From Basidiobolus meristosporus CBS 931.73 (Eukaryota; Basidiobolomycota; Basidiobolomycetes; Basidiobolales; Basidiobolaceae), in assembly GCA_002104905.1 (NCBI GenBank), contig MCFE01000786.1, positions 1-36,332 of the forward strand: a DNA stretch of 36,332 bases. The letters run 5' to 3'. Below, piece by piece: positions 33,577 to 36,332 of the stretch (position 1 is its first letter; every line of letters begins with the position of its first letter). The notes under the pieces are model-generated. The model made no database searches, was not told the DNA's origin, and saw only the letters and a program-made list of their open reading frames with translations. The position numbers and the translations under genes are program-made.

Positions 33577-33590
33577 TCACCAACAGGTGA
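33577..33590 (-). ncRNA. 3'-terminal hairpin of the LINE
   Basis: TCACC-AACA-GGTGA, a 5-bp stem with a 4-nt loop, lies about 10 nt from the element's 3' end. Related hairpins occur at 32495, 32530, 33131 and 33532. In known LINEs a 3' stem-loop is often the binding site of the reverse transcriptase; that role here is inferred. Confidence 0.5.
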
Positions 33591-33624
33591 AATCTTTATT
33601 TCAGTTGAAACAAAGAAGCCAGCG

Positions 33625-36060
33625 CTATTGTTGTAGCTTTGATACAAGAGTGTGTAGCTGAGGGGAATTTGTAGGTAAGTTAATAAGAAGTGATGATAGT
33701 TCTTCAGTGCTCAAGACACTGTTCAGTGGGAAAGGGGGTAGCAAGAGAGGTAAGAATAACTTGTGAACAACATTAATGAGGGAAATGTGATAAGGATTGA
33801 TATTCATCATAAAGGGAGTGTGCTGCTGCAGATATTGCTGCCAAAGGTCTGTCAAGTACTTCTGGTAGGCCAGCTTGGGTTTTTCTGACTGCAGAATATA
33901 GTGAGCAAACTTCTTGACTTCAGGATCTCCAAGTATAGTTCTCCAGCAGGAGTCAGGTGTTGTGTGGTGTGTTCTCTTCCAGGCCTTAATCAATGGGTTG
34001 TTGCAGTTGTGAAGTCTGAGGTATAATCTGGTTCTAAGGTAGAGAAGTCTGATCTTATAGGGCATACACCCAAAAGCACCAAGAATAGCATGTCTGTAGG
34101 GGCATTCAGGCAAATGAGGCACCAAGGAGGTAATGCACCATACTGCAAACTTGTCAAGCTTAATACAGTCTCTAGAAGTAAGAGAGAAAAGTGGTAAGCC
34201 AAATTCCAGGACAGGGAAGACCAACTGCTTGAGTAGAAGGAGGCAGCTGGGAGCTGAAGTTGTAGGAGGAGTAACAGCCAGTAGCTTGTAGAGTGCCTGT
34301 CTTGCCAGGATAATTCTCTTCTTCAGGTGTGCTCCAGAGTCTAGTCCAGTAGGAAGGAAAGGAAAGCCAAGATATGTAGCAGAAACCTGAGCAGGTAGAG
34401 TGGAGTTCTCCAAGTTGATGGGAGAGCCCAAAGGTACTGTCTTTGCAATGGAAAGCTGGAGATTATTCTTCTGCAGATACTGGTGGATGGTCTGGGAGTC
34501 TTGTTGCACATTGGAGGAAGATATTCTGATGTCATCAGCAAAGAGAGTAACCAGGCAATCAGCTGAGAGTCTTGGGAAATCATTCAGGAAGATGGCAAAC
34601 AGTATAGGACCAAGCACAGAGCCTTGAACCACTCCATTAGGAACTGAGAACACAGCAATTGCTCACTTGGGTGCAGAATTCTTGCTTGTGGATCCAGAAA
34701 CAGAGACCTGACAAGGAGGGTGAGAGAGGTACTGGAGAAGCATTCCAACTTGGACCAAAGCAGATTTCTGTCAACTGAATCAAAGGCCTTAGTAATATCA
34801 AACAGAACAGAGGGATACTTGCACTGGAGAGAGTGATCTTGGCTAAGTATGACTGCATATTCCAAGGAGAGGCCAGGAACAAAGCCAAACTGTGCAGGAT
34901 GAAACTTGAGGGAGTCAGAGTAGAGCTCCTGAGCAAGCAGAAGCTCAAACACCTTTCTGCAGGTGGGCAGCAGAGATATTGGCCTGTAGGAGCTAGGATC
35001 CAGGTGCTTTCCTTTACCCTTGTACAGTGGCAGAACATTTGCAAAGGACCATTCCTCAGGAGTAGAAAGCTGGGCTGAGCATTGCTGAAACAGTGGAAGC
35101 AGAAGTGCAGACATGGCCTTGGTACTAGTCTTCAGAAGCTCATAGGAGATTGTGTCCACACCTGGAGCAGTAGAGTTGGGAAGCCTCTTGAGCACATTAT
35201 GGATTCTCCTTTGATTAAGTGCAAGTGGGATGGGCAGAGTCTTGAAGTCAGGATGAAAGCCAGGAGTTGCGTACTGCTTTGTAGAGAAGAAGATGTTAGC
35301 CAGCTGTTCTGTTGAAGGTAACTTCCTGGAAGAGGGCCTCATTGCCCTGTAGAGTCTTGATACTGTTCTTGTTATAGAGTTGGAAGATTGCAGAGGCAAA
35401 GAACCCATAATATGATCCCAGAGCTGAGTATGCAGAGTGTGGTGAATTGCCTTGGAGTGGTGTATTGCTGTCAGGAGGAGTTTCTCTGTTTTTGGGTTAG
35501 GGAAACTCAGGTAGCTTTGTTGCAGGGCTGAAACAATGGATTCCCATTTTCTTGAAGTAACAGCAGTAGTCTTGCATGGCAGTGAGAGGGAGGCAGAGAC
35601 CAGAATCAGATGCTTCACAAAGAGCCAGGCATAGTTGAGATCATCTGGCAGAGAAAGTAGCAAACTGGCAAGCTTCAAGTAGTTCCCAAAGTCTTTCTTC
35701 TGATTCTTGGTAGCTTTGTGGGTGAGCACAGTAAGTTTTGGCAGCTTCTTCTTCACAACTGGTTGCATAGAAAGGGACCAGGCTGGGTGGTCAGAGGCTC
35801 TCAAGGATCCTAGCTCAGCTCCAGAGAATTGCTTGACTTCATTCACAAAGTAGAGGGCAGCAGCAGAAGGGCAGATCCAGTCAACACATCTTTTCTCAGA
35901 TTGAGCACCTAGTGCTAGCAGATGGATTGCTCTCAGGAAGTTCATTAGGAATGTAGACCTTGGCTTCATTCTTGCAGTCAGAGTAGTCTTGTTCTCAGGA
36001 TGGGGAATGTTAAGATCTCCAAGCAAGATAACAGGTGTTGATATAGATTGCTGGTATTGC
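33625..36060 (-). pseudogene. LINE endonuclease-reverse transcriptase, truncated and frameshifted
   Basis: The N-terminal frame (to 34584) opens at the telomere border and holds the end of an APE endonuclease: GDLN (36021-36010) and the S-D-H catalytic motif in RASDHPAW. RT motifs follow: SSYRPISLL, FGFVPG and FDITKAFDSV (motif A). The frame then changes near 34640-34655. The second frame (34653-33625) continues with NGVVQGSVLGP (motif B) and LFADDI (motif C), followed by a C-terminal region with Trp and Cys residues but no clear zinc knuckle. One indel therefore splits the RT between motifs A and B. The missing endonuclease start and the frameshift make this copy inactive by itself. No RNase H domain is seen. 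The exact clade cannot be set by eye. Confidence 0.85.
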
Positions 36061-36332
36061 TTAGGGTTAGGGTTAGGGGTTAGGGTTAGGGTTAGGGTTA
36101 GGGTTAGGGTTAGGGTTAGGGTTAGGGTTAGGGTTAGGGTTAGGGTTAGGGTTAGGGTTAGGGTTAGGGTTAGGGTTAGGGTTAGGGTTAGGGTTAGGGT
36201 TAGGGTTAGGGTTAGGGTTAGGGTTAGGGTTAGGGTTAGGGTTAGGGTTAGGGTTAGGGTTAGGGTTAGGGTTAGGGTTAGGGTTAGGGTTAGGGTTAGG
36301 GTTAGGGTTAGGGTTAGGGTTAGGGTTAGGGT
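36061..36332 (+). repeat. Terminal telomere array (TTAGGG)n
   Basis: About 45 units run to the window end, G-strand 5'->3' outward, so this is a right chromosome end. Only one variant unit (TTAGGGG, 36073-36079) lies near the inner edge. The rest is perfect, as expected of telomerase-made repeats. Vertebrates and most filamentous fungi share this unit. Confidence 0.97.

Larger units (their letters stand above)
33568..36060 (-). mobile_element. Telomere-attached LINE (non-LTR retrotransposon)
   Basis: A 2.5-kb element reads from the telomere inward. Its 5' side starts inside the endonuclease domain, directly at the terminal TTAGGG array. It codes APE endonuclease remnants and reverse transcriptase. 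Its 3' UTR has an AATAAA-like site (33595-33600 on minus) and hairpin TCACC-AACA-GGTGA (33577-33590), then ends CTGTCTCCC against CCCTAA repeats. No poly(A) tail is seen at the junction. Orientation and junctions fit reverse transcription primed by a telomeric 3' end, as known for Drosophila HeT-A/TART and Magnaporthe MoTeR elements; homology to either is not claimed. Confidence 0.85.

Noticed and set aside
32475-33590. CRISPR-like array because of repeated short hairpins
   Set aside because: The repeats are unevenly spaced, vary in sequence and sit at retroelement-telomere junctions in a eukaryotic chromosome end.

Overview
The window is the right-hand end of a fungal chromosome. It ends in about 45 copies of TTAGGG (36061-36332). 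The genes carry short GT-AG introns (59-123 nt) with CTAAC-like branch sites. The gene content is typical of fungi: very large hybrid histidine kinases, a secreted DPP5-type peptidase and a small secreted Cys-rich protein. An early-diverging lineage (Mucoromycota or Zoopagomycota) seems plausible from the two-kinase architecture, but I cannot place the species.

Region 1 (303-27515) is a head-to-tail array of four paralogous genes, each about 6 kb with 10 or 11 exons. I rebuilt every splice junction from conserved reading frames. All junctions keep phase and give proteins of 1703, 1702, 1705 and 1670 residues. Each has the order N-terminal PAS-like, PAS, GAF, HisKA-HATPase-REC, PAS, then a second HisKA-HATPase-REC. 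These are 'dual' hybrid histidine kinases that should feed a phosphorelay (in fungi normally HPt protein Ypd1, then Ssk1/Skn7-type regulators). The catalytic exons are almost identical between copies. The first exon, the linkers, several introns and the intergenic DNA differ. Which copies match changes from exon to exon, the mark of repeated gene conversion.

Region 2 (27763-30777) holds two genes facing each other: a small secreted Cys-rich protein interrupted by one in-frame TGA, and a complete secreted dipeptidyl-peptidase 5-like S9 serine peptidase.

Region 3 (about 30778-32045) is gene-poor. Region 4 (32046-36060) is a stack of retroelement fragments separated by telomere-like TTAGGG sequence. 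The outermost is a 2.5-kb LINE (APE endonuclease remnant plus reverse transcriptase, minus strand), cut off at its 5' end directly by the terminal telomere array. The inner copies are shorter. All share a small hairpin near the 3' end, next to the inner TTAGGG sequence. The orientation is the one expected if a chromosome's 3' G-strand end primed reverse transcription, so the stack looks like a record of successive additions to a telomere.
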